DNA from: Shewanella inventionis
GTDB taxonomy: Bacteria > Pseudomonadota > Gammaproteobacteria > Enterobacterales > Shewanellaceae
Length of the DNA stretch: 64,000 nucleotides
Assembly: GCF_014641855.1 (NCBI RefSeq)
Contig: NZ_BMII01000004.1
Coordinates: forward strand, 62,001-126,000
Direction of reading: 5' to 3'
The number at the start of each line of letters is the position of its first letter. Positions within the stretch are counted from its first letter, which is position 1. Under the pieces are notes generated by a model. That model was not told the DNA's origin and did not search any database. It was given only the letters and a program-made list of their open reading frames with translations. Of the stretch, positions 11,575-20,334 are shown piece after piece. The translations under genes were made by a program, and so were the position numbers.

Positions 11575-13318
11575 TTTATTGGCCACAGCGAATGCTGTGG
11601 CCAATCCGTTGGCACTGTTTGTTGAACAGTGCCTTCAATACTCACCTAACCTTAGTGCGCTTGCACAACAATCTCCCGATAAAGCAGCAATTAATGCAGT
11701 AGAGTTTGAAAAACAAACACTTGCATTAAATAACATCAACGACCGAATTCAATACTATCGACCCTTTGCAAACGATAACCTGAGCAAGCAAGGCTTACTA
11801 TGGTGTCAATTGCATTTAGCAGATGAGTTATACGCTTTAAATACTTCAAACAATACGCAGCAGCTTATTGAGTCGATGCACTTACTTGAATCGCCTTATA
11901 ATCAACTTGCACAACGCTTAGAAAACATTCAACAAACTCAATGGGATTTAATCGAAAAATCTAAGTTACACAGTGCTCAAGCAACTGTGGATCAGGCGCT
12001 TTCTACCCGCCAACTGCAAATCAAATTTAACAGCACGGAATGCGAGCTAACACCTCAAACACATGACCACACTCAAGAACAATCGCAACAGAGCAATATT
12101 AATATTCATATTGCAAAGTATTTACATCAGCAAACAAATGAACAATGTAGGCAGAAAGCTTGGTTTGCTTATCAGCTAAGGGCAAAATCTAAAGTGCACT
12201 CTGCACTTAACGTTATACATCAATTACATCAGCAAAGAGCCCAAGATAAGGGATATAACAATGCAGCCCAACTCATGTTAGCCAACAGCCAACTTAGCCC
12301 TACCAACCTCAAAGAATTTTTAGACACACAAACGGCATCATTTTCAGTTGCCCCGTGGAATTTAGCTCAGGCGCTGTCGCGCACAGAAAAGTCACCCACC
12401 ATAACACCGGTTGCGACCAAGGATTATTTAGCAAGATTATTATCGCAACTCTCCGTTTTTGGGATCCACACCGACCTTATCAAGGATAGTGCCATACAAA
12501 CGGCAGAACTCACTCAAAACACAGGCGAGCAAAAGCAGCATACTCAAATATTAAGAATATGGCATCATCAGCGGTTACTTGGCGAGATCTACACTTACCC
12601 ACACACATCACAAGAGCAACAATTACACGTTAAAGGACAACTCATAAGACAAAGCGTGATTGGGCATCAGTTTGGGCAATATGCACTGAGCTTTCCAATA
12701 CAATTAACTCAGCAAAAACAACAAAAACAATTAATCGATGAGTTAAGCCAAGCCATAGTCTCGTTATCACAAGGTGGTCAGTTTTACTTACTCACTCATA
12801 AAACACAAAATCAACAGCACCATGCAATCGCAAGCATGTGGCTAAGCCATTATTTAACTCAGTTTCAACACTTTGCTCCTCCATCTGAAAGAGAAAAGCT
12901 GATACAAAATTACCAAACCCAAATGCGAGTATTTAAAAGTAAAGTTGCTCTGGCATTTTACCAACATTCACGCAGTATAAATGACCTAGAATGGCTAACA
13001 CTTAAAGATGATCTGTCTTTAGCTTTTACACAAGGTTTTGGCCAACCATGGCCCAATGCAACTGATACAATTTATAGTTTTCAGGCTATTGCTAATCAAG
13101 GAATTAGCTATTATCTTCCTCTATGGCAAGACGCAGTTGCGAAACTGATTATCAATCAAGCTTCAAGCACTTTTTCAGCAGTAGAAATTTTTAATATATT
13201 AGTTGTAAACGAAGCTTATTTATCATTTAACGATCAACTTGAACAACTCATCGGCGCCCCTATTGATCCACATTCACTTATTTGGAGAATAAAACATGTT
13301 GCAACTGCACAAGAGTAA
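11537..13318 (+). CDS. Exported protein resembling an M3 oligopeptidase without the zinc site
   Basis: A 593-residue protein with a clear signal peptide (residues 1-20, cut near ANAVA), so periplasmic or surface-located. The segment CRQKAWFAYQLRAKSK through QDKGYNNAAQLMLANSQLSP..LKEFLD (about 204-262) has the pattern that precedes the catalytic domain in M3 (thimet oligopeptidase/PrlC) enzymes. By manual alignment, the HEFGH zinc helix corresponds to SQGGQ (411-415), and no HExxH occurs anywhere. It is therefore predicted to be a catalytically dead relative that binds peptides. The start lies 38 nt inside the ATP-grasp gene; the signal peptide directly after this ATG supports it. Family membership is inferred, not searched. 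Confidence 0.6.
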   Translation: MLKSISLVILSFSLLATANAVANPLALFVEQCLQYSPNLSALAQQSPDKAAINAVEFEKQTLALNNINDRIQYYRPFANDNLSKQGLLWCQLHLADELYALNTSNNTQQLIESMHLLESPYNQLAQRLENIQQTQWDLIEKSKLHSAQATVDQALSTRQLQIKFNSTECELTPQTHDHTQEQSQQSNINIHIAKYLHQQTNEQCRQKAWFAYQLRAKSKVHSALNVIHQLHQQRAQDKGYNNAAQLMLANSQLSPTNLKEFLDTQTASFSVAPWNLAQALSRTEKSPTITPVATKDYLARLLSQLSVFGIHTDLIKDSAIQTAELTQNTGEQKQHTQILRIWHHQRLLGEIYTYPHTSQEQQLHVKGQLIRQSVIGHQFGQYALSFPIQLTQQKQQKQLIDELSQAIVSLSQGGQFYLLTHKTQNQQHHAIASMWLSHYLTQFQHFAPPSEREKLIQNYQTQMRVFKSKVALAFYQHSRSINDLEWLTLKDDLSLAFTQGFGQPWPNATDTIYSFQAIANQGISYYLPLWQDAVAKLIINQASSTFSAVEIFNILVVNEAYLSFNDQLEQLIGAPIDPHSLIWRIKHVATAQE

Positions 13319-14426
13319 TACGCTCTCGTTGCTATTATTGTCAGCTAGCTTATTAAGTAGTGTGGCCATAGCCAAAGAGGCGGTTGAAAAGCATTCACAT
13401 AATTTAACGGCTGAGCAAGTTTATCAAGGCATTAAAACTAACCTAGAATCAAACTTATATTCACTCCCTCCGCGTGTTCAGGGCCATTATGCCATTCGCC
13501 AATATCGCATGACAGGTGAAAATAAATACGCAAATGGCTCATTAATAGACCTATTAACCATTGCCGAACAACAAGCTTATTATTATTGTAATATAGATAA
13601 ACCTGGATTTATTAAAACTGAATCACAAAAAGAAGTGGCTAAAATTAAACCCGGTATACGTGGCGATGCGCGTAAACTAGCCCTTGCTCCGTATCCAGAA
13701 TTTATGTTTTACAGTGATATTTTATTACGTTTTGGTAGCCGAGTAGACGAATTTGGCTTTACAGGCCCCTGTCACGATTTAATGCTAAACACGTTAAAGA
13801 ATGTTGATTTACAACCAGCATTAACAGACAAAAATATGATTAAAGCCTGGGCTGCTCAATTAATTAACTATGTATTTTGGGCAAAACAACTTGGGGTTGG
13901 TGACTATTACTCAGCTTACAAAAAAGCATTTATTCAAACTTATCCTGACAATGAAGATAACAAACTAAATAAAAGCCAATATAAAAACAAAATTTACGGC
14001 ATGACCCACTTTATTTTTGCAGCAAGTCAGTACTATCAATATCCGGTAGATGCTAAAGAATATCAGTGGATTTTAAATTATTTTGAAAAAAATATTGATC
14101 GTATATTAGTCGATACCACTGAAGACATTATTACTGAGGTCGGCATTAGTTTCTTGATCACAGGTAATCAAGACAATCCGGTAGTTAATAAAGTCAAAAA
14201 ACACATTATTGCGGCATATAATCCAAAATTTAACATGATCCCATCACCTAAAGGGGAAGCGATTTTATCTTCAGGTGAACACAGAAACGTGTTAGCCATG
14301 ATGCTATTAGACTGGCCAGATACTTTACACAAAGGCCCACTTTTAGGAGAAATATCAAGTACTAAGAGGTATTTACCTAAACTAGTCACTCCTAAAGCAG
14401 CGGCAAAAGACTCTAAATCGCATTAA
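13296..14426 (+). CDS. Exported DUF3541-type protein
   Basis: A 376-residue protein with a signal peptide (about 1-26, ending SSVAIA), predicted to be periplasmic and largely alpha-helical. It resembles the DUF3541 family known from Vibrio and Shewanella, whose function is not established. PPRVQGHYAIRQYRMTGE and PEFMFYSDILLRFGSRVDEFGF are the most distinctive segments. It begins 23 nt before the end of the M3-like gene and ends at a strong terminator, so it is the last gene of the five-gene operon. A role together with the ligase and protease-like lipoprotein is inference from operon structure. Confidence 0.75.
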   Translation: MLQLHKSNTLSLLLLSASLLSSVAIAKEAVEKHSHNLTAEQVYQGIKTNLESNLYSLPPRVQGHYAIRQYRMTGENKYANGSLIDLLTIAEQQAYYYCNIDKPGFIKTESQKEVAKIKPGIRGDARKLALAPYPEFMFYSDILLRFGSRVDEFGFTGPCHDLMLNTLKNVDLQPALTDKNMIKAWAAQLINYVFWAKQLGVGDYYSAYKKAFIQTYPDNEDNKLNKSQYKNKIYGMTHFIFAASQYYQYPVDAKEYQWILNYFEKNIDRILVDTTEDIITEVGISFLITGNQDNPVVNKVKKHIIAAYNPKFNMIPSPKGEAILSSGEHRNVLAMMLLDWPDTLHKGPLLGEISSTKRYLPKLVTPKAAAKDSKSH

Positions 14427-14457
14427 GGCTATTAGCTATACTTAAAATAGATCAATT

Positions 14458-14486
14458 AAAGGCAAGTGCACTGCATTTGCCTTTTT
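14458..14486 (+). terminator. Rho-independent terminator of the five-gene envelope operon
   Basis: An 8-bp perfect stem (14458-14465 with 14477-14484) with a purine/pyrimidine-mixed loop runs into a T-rich tract at 14481-14486. It sits 31 nt after the DUF3541 stop codon and separates the operon from the following LysR gene. Confidence 0.85.
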
Positions 14487-14528
14487 AATGTGTCAAAATA
14501 ATTCATTGTTAATTGAACAGGTCAAAAT

Positions 14529-15416
14529 ATGAGCCGTGCAAAATCAACCTTAGAACAATGGCGCATCGTGCAAGCGGTCGTTGATTTTGGTGGTTATGCT
14601 CAAGCAGCTGAGCAACTTAATAAAAGCCAATCATCACTTAATCATGCTGTTGCAAAACTACAGCACCAATTGGGCATTAACTTACTTGAGGTAAGAGGTC
14701 GAAAAGCCTATCTCACAGAGCAAGGCGAAGTGTTGTTACGCCGGTCTCGTCATTTAACTCAATCTGTTGAAGAACTTGAACAACTTGCAACAAACTTAGG
14801 TCAAGGATGGGAGCCTAATTTAACTATCGCACGTGAAATCGTTTACCCCATCGATACATTAGTTGAAGCACTCAATGCATTTTTGCCACAAAGTCGCGGC
14901 ACAAGAGTGACGGTTCTAGACACAGTGCTCACTGGTACTAACGAACTCATTCAAAATAACCAAGTTGATTTAGCTATTTGCGCCACACCACCCAAGGGTC
15001 ATATTGCTGAACCCTTATGTGACGCAGTGTTTGAACTGGTATGTCATCCTGAGCATCCCCTTGCGCAACTTGATGTTATTGAAGATGACAAACAGTTAGC
15101 GCAACATTTACAAATCGTCATCAAAGACACTGGGGTCAAATCCACAAATGAAATCGGTTGGCTAAAAGCCGAGCAACGATGGACAGTGTCAAACTTCCAT
15201 GAAGCAAAAGCGATCTTAGCGAAAAACATTGGTTTTTGTTGGATGCCAAGCTTTATCGTTGAGCACGAACTAATGAATAAACAACTAACCCGCTTACATT
15301 TACGTGGAAGCTCTCAACGTAAAACAATTTTAAACCTAGTGATCCCTAATCGTGATCAACAAGGGCCGGCGTCTAAATTACTTGAGGAACTTATTTTAAA
15401 GCAGCACGCTAAATAA
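14529..15416 (+). CDS. LysR-family transcriptional regulator
   Basis: A 295-residue DNA-binding regulator. The N-terminal winged helix-turn-helix (FGGYAQAAEQLNKSQSSLNHAVAKLQ, about 20-45, then LGINLLEVRGRKAYLTEQGEVLL) is typical of LysR proteins. The rest (about 90-295) is the periplasmic-binding-protein-like effector domain, including DLAICATPP. It is transcribed alone behind the terminator at 14.46 kb. Both neighbours are on the same strand or in repeat DNA, so no divergent target gene is evident, and the inducer and regulon are unknown. Confidence 0.88.
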   Translation: MSRAKSTLEQWRIVQAVVDFGGYAQAAEQLNKSQSSLNHAVAKLQHQLGINLLEVRGRKAYLTEQGEVLLRRSRHLTQSVEELEQLATNLGQGWEPNLTIAREIVYPIDTLVEALNAFLPQSRGTRVTVLDTVLTGTNELIQNNQVDLAICATPPKGHIAEPLCDAVFELVCHPEHPLAQLDVIEDDKQLAQHLQIVIKDTGVKSTNEIGWLKAEQRWTVSNFHEAKAILAKNIGFCWMPSFIVEHELMNKQLTRLHLRGSSQRKTILNLVIPNRDQQGPASKLLEELILKQHAK

Positions 15417-15472
15417 CCTCAGCTCTGGATAATAAATGTATTTCAAACAGCTCTTAACCAGAGTTGAGGTTA
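15414..15472. repeat. Long imperfect hairpin at the end of the LysR gene
   Basis: Two 15-nt arms (15414-15428 and 15458-15472) pair at 14 of 15 positions across a 29-nt loop. The left arm begins with the LysR stop codon. There is no T tract, so it may be a transcript-stabilising structure or factor-dependent end rather than an intrinsic terminator. Confidence 0.6.
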
Positions 15473-15542
15473 AGTAATCTAAATTATGGATTACAAACGC
15501 CATTGAAACAGTCCGTTATCATGCTAACTACGTTGACTTTCT

Positions 15543-15640
15543 CGTCGTCCCGGCAATGCTTTTAAGTCGGGAACCAGGTGCTTGTTTATACTTATGGCCT
15601 ACGGCCACTAACGTCATGGCGCCTCGCTGACTCCGGAGTT
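15543..15640 (+). repeat. Dispersed repeat family A, copy 1
   Basis: This copy reads CGTCGTCCCGGCAATGCTTT and then a self-complementary TCGGGA..CCAGGTG segment, a variable T-rich stretch and TATGGCCTACGGCCACTAACG. The same order recurs at 15680, 16067, 16463 and 16968 and, inverted, at 20989. The GGCC..GGCC and CCCGG..CCGGG halves can form short hairpins. No coding potential is evident. Confidence 0.8.
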
Positions 15641-15679
15641 GGATTAAATTTTACTCTGATTCAATTAAGATTTATTAAT

Positions 15680-16462
15680 CGTCGTCCCGGCAATGCTTTT
15701 AAGCCGGGATCCAGGTGTTTGCTTTCGACCTATGGCTTGCGGCCACTAACGTCGTGTCGCTTCGCCCACCAGAGTAAGAGTGTCCAATGAAAGTAAGCCG
15801 CTACTTTAGATGCTATCTAACGCATTTTTGGATGGAAAATTTATAAAAATTCAAATCAGGCTAAATTGAGGTGTTAGGCAACGATACTCAATGAAATCAC
15901 TTCTATGACACGCGGTAAACCCATCCATGGGCGCTCTGCGAAAACATCCATGTTTTCGAAGGTCATAGCCGCGATGACATCCGCCGTCTGGGTATCTTCG
16001 ATTCAACCTTATTTGAAATTGGAAGAACTAACGCATTTCTGAATAGAAGCTCGTTAGCTACTTTGTCGTCGTCCCGGCAACGCTTTTAAGCCGGGATCCA
16101 GGTGTTTGCTTCTACTTTAGTACTTATGGCCTGCGGCCACTAGCGACGTGGCGCTTCACCCACACCAGAGTAGGAGTGTCCAATGAAAGTAAGCCGCTAC
16201 TTTAGATGCTATCTAACGCATTTTTGGATGGAAATTTATAAAAACTCAAATCAGGCTAAATTAAGGTGTTAGGCAACGATACTCAAATGAAATCACTTCT
16301 ATGACACGCGGTAAACCCATCCATGGGCGCTCTGCGAAAACATCCATGTTTTCGAAGGTCATAGCCGCGATTACATCCGCCGTATAGTTATCTTCGATTC
16401 AACCTTATTTGAAATTGAAAGATCTAACGTATTTTGGGATAGAAGCTTGTTAGCTATTTTCT
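15680..16462 (+). repeat. Tandem duplication of a family A + family B unit (387 and 396 bp)
   Basis: Two directly repeated, nearly identical units lie head to tail: 15680-16066 and 16067-16462. Each begins with a family A repeat and continues with a family B repeat. Family B starts near AGAGTAAGAGTGTCCAATGA, holds the palindromes CCCATCCATGGG and CGAAAACATCCATGTTTTCG, and ends near TTCGATTCAACCTTATTTGA. Differences are scattered single bases and small indels; in unit 2 an extra A shifts the frame of the short open frame carried on the minus strand. Confidence 0.85.
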
Positions 16463-16605
16463 CGTCTTCCCGGCAATGCTTTTGAGCCGGGATCCAGGTG
16501 TTTGCTTGTACTTTTGTACTTTTGTACTTTTGTACTTTTGTACTTTTGTACTTTTGTACTTATGGCCTGCGGCCACTAGCGTCGTGGCGCTTCGCCCACC
16601 AGACC
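16463..16605 (+). repeat. Dispersed repeat family A, copy 4, with expanded internal microsatellite
   Basis: Same conserved ends as the other family A copies, but the variable T-rich segment is expanded into an octanucleotide tandem array (16508-16561). It follows the tandem duplication directly, so the array reads A-B-A-B-A. Confidence 0.8.
16508..16561 (+). repeat. Octanucleotide tandem repeat (GTACTTTT)6
   Basis: Six complete copies of GTACTTTT plus a partial copy lie inside family A copy 4. An open frame through this stretch would encode a short hydrophobic Cys/Phe/Leu repeat, which looks like a by-product of the microsatellite rather than a protein. Confidence 0.92.
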
Positions 16606-16967
16606 AAGAGGAAACCAACGGCTATTCCCTCTTGGATCTCCCAGCCGCCACATCAAAATTATCTGAAAAGCGATAATTTCGCGACGTGGTTGAATCCAGC
16701 TTTTGACCGCGTTTCGGTGTTCTTCAGCCTTATTCGAAAATGCTAACGCTTCAGATGGGGCGTCCCTTCCCCTCTAAAGCTAGCTCGCCATCCATGGCTA
16801 GCTCACGTCATTTTCTTCAACGGCCTCAATTTCGGAGTTGAATTTAGGCATTTTTAAAGAAATAAAAATTCATTTCCCAAAAACAAAAAACATAAACTAT
16901 TGTTTATTAATTACTTTCCCATTATTCAACTAAATTCTTGTCGGGTCAAAAGGCCTGTTGCAACCCG
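16606..16967. other. Non-coding stretch between repeat copies
   Basis: About 360 bp without a credible gene. A small inverted pair of GCTAGC-containing sequences lies near 16778-16802. The remainder is AT-rich and was not recognised. Confidence 0.4.
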
Positions 16968-17076
16968 CTCGTAGTCCCGGCAATGTTTTAGAGCCAGGAT
17001 CCAGGTGTTAGCTTTTGTTGTTTGGTTGTTTGGTCGTTTAGTATTCATAGCCTACGGCCACTCACGTCGTGTCGCA
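16968..17076 (+). repeat. Dispersed repeat family A, copy 5 (divergent)
   Basis: Begins CTCGTAGTCCCGGCAATG and ends CCTACGGCCACTCACGTCG. The variable middle here is a TTGTTGTTTGGTTGTTTGG-like stretch instead of the octanucleotide, showing that this internal segment changes freely while the ends are kept. Confidence 0.7.
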
Positions 17077-17652
17077 GCATACAGCGTTAAACCGCATCTT
17101 AACTGACTTAAAAATATCGGATAAATATCTGTGTAAGCCATATTCCTCACCTTAATGTTGTGTGTACTGTAAACAAAAAAGTTGTAATGGTTTTAAGTTT
17201 TTTTTAGTTAAATCGGCTAGTAAGTAAACTAAAGTAGTACGATAAACAATTCCTTACACTGTAAAACATTGAAATTAATCGGTTTTTATTTACTGCGGAA
17301 TCGTAGGGCCACAGGGCGAGATCGCGAACGTTTTATGAACAAGTTGAGTTTATTTATCAAACTACATTTGTTCGGCATACTATCACTTCATGAATGATTG
17401 GAAGTGATTCTATATTGAAAATATTAATTCTGAGCAAAAAATGTACACTCATGCGGTTACCCTGCGTAGGGCCACTTTTAACGCGCAACCTCGTTTTTAT
17501 TTGTCAGTAGAGTTAAATAAAACTGCTTTACATCAAGAAGATAGTAAATGTAGGATGTTAATAATCAATAACTTGAACGGCCGACTTTAATTTTTATTGC
17601 CCTTCAATAAGCTGTTATGCGTATATTCATTACATCAGGGAAGTTGTTACAA
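17077..17652. other. 576-bp non-coding region upstream of the LprI-like gene
   Basis: AT-rich region with no credible gene or recognised repeat. It presumably contains the promoter for the LprI-like gene, but no convincing -35/-10 pair was identified. Confidence 0.4.
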
Positions 17653-18894
17653 ATGAAGTTTCTTATTCTAAATCTATTGTTGTTATTAGCTTTTTCGGCA
17701 AAGACTCAAGCGGCAAGTTTTGATTGTTCAGCAAAATTAAACATGACTGAAAAAACCATATGTTCAAATACCGCTCTTAATACGCTAGATGAACAATTAT
17801 CTAAATTATATTTTTTACGATTGAAAGAACTAAGTGAAGCAGATAAAACTGTTAAAATTAGTCATCAACGTGCTTGGTTAAGGGATAGAAATAGAAGATG
17901 TGAAAGTAATATTAATTGCTTAGTAACTACTTATGCGTCGAGAATTGAGGAGCTTAGTTTACCAATTGAAAAAATAAACAAAGTAAGCGCAAAATTTTCA
18001 CATGAACCTAAACTTGAAAGTTTTAAAGTTGAAAAAAAGTGTAGTTTTTCAGATGTTACATTTCCGCCAAACTTAATTGTTTATGCTGGAGGTGCTTACA
18101 GTGGCTACAAAGTTAATGTACAAATTGACCAAAGCGGCCATCAAACGACAAAGTTTAATGTGGCAGTAAACTCTCCCGATGCTCCAGTAGCCTTAATATT
18201 AGGAGCTTATGAACCATCAATTTGGGATATAAAATGGACAGAAAAAACAAAAATATCAGCTGTCTATGCATCAGGTTATCATAGGCAAGTAGTTACTGGC
18301 TTACCAAATAATGTTCCTGTCATCACAAGTAGTTCTAGGCAAACCCCAAATTGTAAAAGTAACTTCTATATTTCCGATAAATCACTTAATAAATTAAACC
18401 CACTTTCAAAACGTTTGTTTGATAAGAAGGTAACCTTAGTTACTTTTGCTCAAAAAGGTAAACTTGGTTTTGGCGAAGCTTTTAATACTAAAACCGAATT
18501 TTATACTAATTCAGGAAATGCCATTAAGCGCCATATTGATCCATCATTACCGCTTGCAGGCAAAAAAGGATTAGAACAGCTAGTTTCGGAAGGTTTTATG
18601 CGAAAAGCAACAAAGGAAGACAGTGATAGATGGGCAAAATTAAAATTTAATATCCTCAAAGAAGATTTACCGCCTGTTTCAGGGGGGAATCTAGAGTCGA
18701 GATACAGACCGAAATTTTCTGCTACAGGATATGTAATTCTTAAAGAAGTGAGAATTCCGGCCGGCTTATTTGGTGCTCATAGAACCAATTTCTTTTTAGA
18801 GAATGGCGTGCCTTTTCCTGAGGGGAATTTAGGTCATAGCAACTTGTACGACTTCAATACAATGAAATGCCATGGCTCACTGTGCAAATATTAA
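17653..18894 (+). CDS. Exported protein with N-terminal LprI-like (DUF1311) domain and unknown C-terminal part
   Basis: The mature N-terminus (about residues 20-100 of the 413-residue product) has the LprI/DUF1311 pattern: FDCSAKLNMTEKTICSN, LDEQLSKLY, HQRAWLRDRNRRCE and a final Cys before an Arg-Glu-Leu helix. Such domains include lysozyme-inhibitor-like proteins. The remaining 300 residues were not recognised. An upstream ATG at 17617 is in frame, but the ATG at 17653 gives a standard signal peptide (MKFLILNLLLLLAFSAKTQA) and is preferred. The gene is strikingly AT-rich and sits alone between repeats and a group II intron, so it may be acquired. Its stop lies 7 bp from the intron 3' end. 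Confidence 0.7.
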   Translation: MKFLILNLLLLLAFSAKTQAASFDCSAKLNMTEKTICSNTALNTLDEQLSKLYFLRLKELSEADKTVKISHQRAWLRDRNRRCESNINCLVTTYASRIEELSLPIEKINKVSAKFSHEPKLESFKVEKKCSFSDVTFPPNLIVYAGGAYSGYKVNVQIDQSGHQTTKFNVAVNSPDAPVALILGAYEPSIWDIKWTEKTKISAVYASGYHRQVVTGLPNNVPVITSSSRQTPNCKSNFYISDKSLNKLNPLSKRLFDKKVTLVTFAQKGKLGFGEAFNTKTEFYTNSGNAIKRHIDPSLPLAGKKGLEQLVSEGFMRKATKEDSDRWAKLKFNILKEDLPPVSGGNLESRYRPKFSATGYVILKEVRIPAGLFGAHRTNFFLENGVPFPEGNLGHSNLYDFNTMKCHGSLCKY

Positions 18895-18901
18895 ACGCAT
18901 A

Positions 18902-18972
18902 ATCGGGTAGCCGGAGGTATCTAACCTCCAGCCCCCACACCACCCTGCATGCGGCTCCGCACAGGGCGGTTC
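18902..18972 (-). ncRNA. Group II intron domains V and VI
   Basis: Domain V spans 18972 down to 18939, exactly 34 nt. It starts GAACCGCCC and ends GGGTGGT, with a GGAGCCGC tip region. The lower strand carries CGC where most other classes have AGC, as described for IIC introns. Domain VI follows as a stem built from GGAGG and CCTCC around TTAGATA, ending CTACCCGAT. These define the catalytic 3' end. Confidence 0.8.
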
Positions 18973-18987
18973 ATTTAGAACCCCTAA

Positions 18988-20334
18988 CTAAACTTTCTGG
19001 TTAGGATAATGAACTGCCATCCATCCATCTCTTAGTGAATATAATCCTGCTTTCTTCAGATACTCATTACTCAGTGCTTGCTGTATCCCCGGTGTTTTAG
19101 AGCTACGCCAAGGGCCTTTACTTGTGATACCACAAGCAACAGCGGCTTGGATCCTGACGCCACGTTTAAGTAAGTTTTGTACCTTAGTCCGTGGTTTTCG
19201 CCACTGACGCCAGTAGCACATACGAATACGCCGTCGGATCCAATGGTCTAAATCGACACACCCTTGATAAGCATTGGCAATGCCAAAGTAATTGATCCAG
19301 CCTTGCATGTATTGACGCACTTTAAACAGCTGATAATCCATACTCACGCCCCAATTTCGGTTCGTCAGCCGTCTCATCTTTTGTTTGAAAATGTGTAATG
19401 TTTTAGCATGCCACTGGATTTTCCCTCGGTTAAATGTGAAACCTAGGAACTTACTTTGACCTACCTTAACCACTTGGCTTTTCTGTTCATTAACAACCAG
19501 TTTTAGTTTAGTGGCAAGGTATTGAGTAATGCTCTTGAGTACCCGTTCTCCCGCTCGAATAGACTTTACCAAAATGATAAAATCGTCCGCGTAGCGGGCG
19601 AATTTATGCCCTCGGCTTTCCAGCTCTTTATCTAGACTATCCAACATAATGTTAGAGAGTAATGGCGAGAGTGGGTCGCCTTGAGGCACACCTTCAAAGC
19701 TTGCTTCAAATTGGCCATTGACCATCACACCTGCTCGAAGGTACTTACCAATAAGCGCCAACAGACGCTTATCCTGTACCTTGCTCCCAAGTAGAGTCAT
19801 CAAGAGATCATGATTAACTCGGTCAAAGAACTTAGACAGATCAACATCGACGGCAAATTTGCGTTTCTGTTTGATGATATCCCTTACTTGCAGTACCGCT
19901 TGTTTGGCATTTCTGTTCGGCCTAAAGCCAAAGCTGTTAGTCGAGAAGAATGGGTCAAACAGTGGCGTGAGTATTTGAGCAATAGCTTGCTGTATCACAC
20001 GGTCAATGACGTTAGGGATCCCCAATTTGCGTTTACCGCCATCGGGTTTGTCGATCTCCACCCGCCTGACCGCTGAGGGTTGGTATTCACCTCGCTCTAA
20101 TTGAGATTTACACAGTTGCCAGCCGCCTTGTTGCATCCAGAGCGGGAAGGCTTCGATGGTCATGCCATCAATGCCCGCCGCACCTTTATTGGCTTTAACT
20201 TGACGCCAAGCTCGGTGTAGATTTTCAGGTTCGAGCAGTTGTTGAAATAGATCGCGGTTGAAGGCCGGTTGCATATCAATACGCTGCCGATAGTAATCGT
20301 CTGGCGACGTAGTGGGTATCGACAAGTTTGACAA
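18988..20334 (-). CDS. ltrA: Group II intron reverse transcriptase/maturase
   Basis: Multifunctional intron-encoded protein that assists splicing and copies the intron during retrohoming. Reverse transcriptase blocks are intact: GAAGIDGMTIEAF, KRKLGIPNVIDRVIQQAIAQ, FGFRPNRNAKQAV, VDVDLSKFFDRVNHDLL and the catalytic FARYADDFIILVKS. The maturase domain follows (about 300-400: KFLGFTF..RRLTNRNWG..QYMQGWINYFGIA), and the C-terminus has GITSKGPWRSSKTPGIQQAL. No HNH endonuclease domain is present, as in IIC elements. The frame is open up to 20382, but AAGGAGGAG stands 4-5 nt before a TTG at 20334, so that TTG start (448 residues) is preferred. Confidence 0.88.
   Translation of the reverse strand: MSNLSIPTTSPDDYYRQRIDMQPAFNRDLFQQLLEPENLHRAWRQVKANKGAAGIDGMTIEAFPLWMQQGGWQLCKSQLERGEYQPSAVRRVEIDKPDGGKRKLGIPNVIDRVIQQAIAQILTPLFDPFFSTNSFGFRPNRNAKQAVLQVRDIIKQKRKFAVDVDLSKFFDRVNHDLLMTLLGSKVQDKRLLALIGKYLRAGVMVNGQFEASFEGVPQGDPLSPLLSNIMLDSLDKELESRGHKFARYADDFIILVKSIRAGERVLKSITQYLATKLKLVVNEQKSQVVKVGQSKFLGFTFNRGKIQWHAKTLHIFKQKMRRLTNRNWGVSMDYQLFKVRQYMQGWINYFGIANAYQGCVDLDHWIRRRIRMCYWRQWRKPRTKVQNLLKRGVRIQAAVACGITSKGPWRSSKTPGIQQALSNEYLKKAGLYSLRDGWMAVHYPNQKV

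Noticed and set aside
16476..16746. Open frames with CTFVLLYF-like repeats
   Set aside because: They arise from the (GTACTTTT)6 microsatellite and adjoining family A repeat, not from a protein gene.
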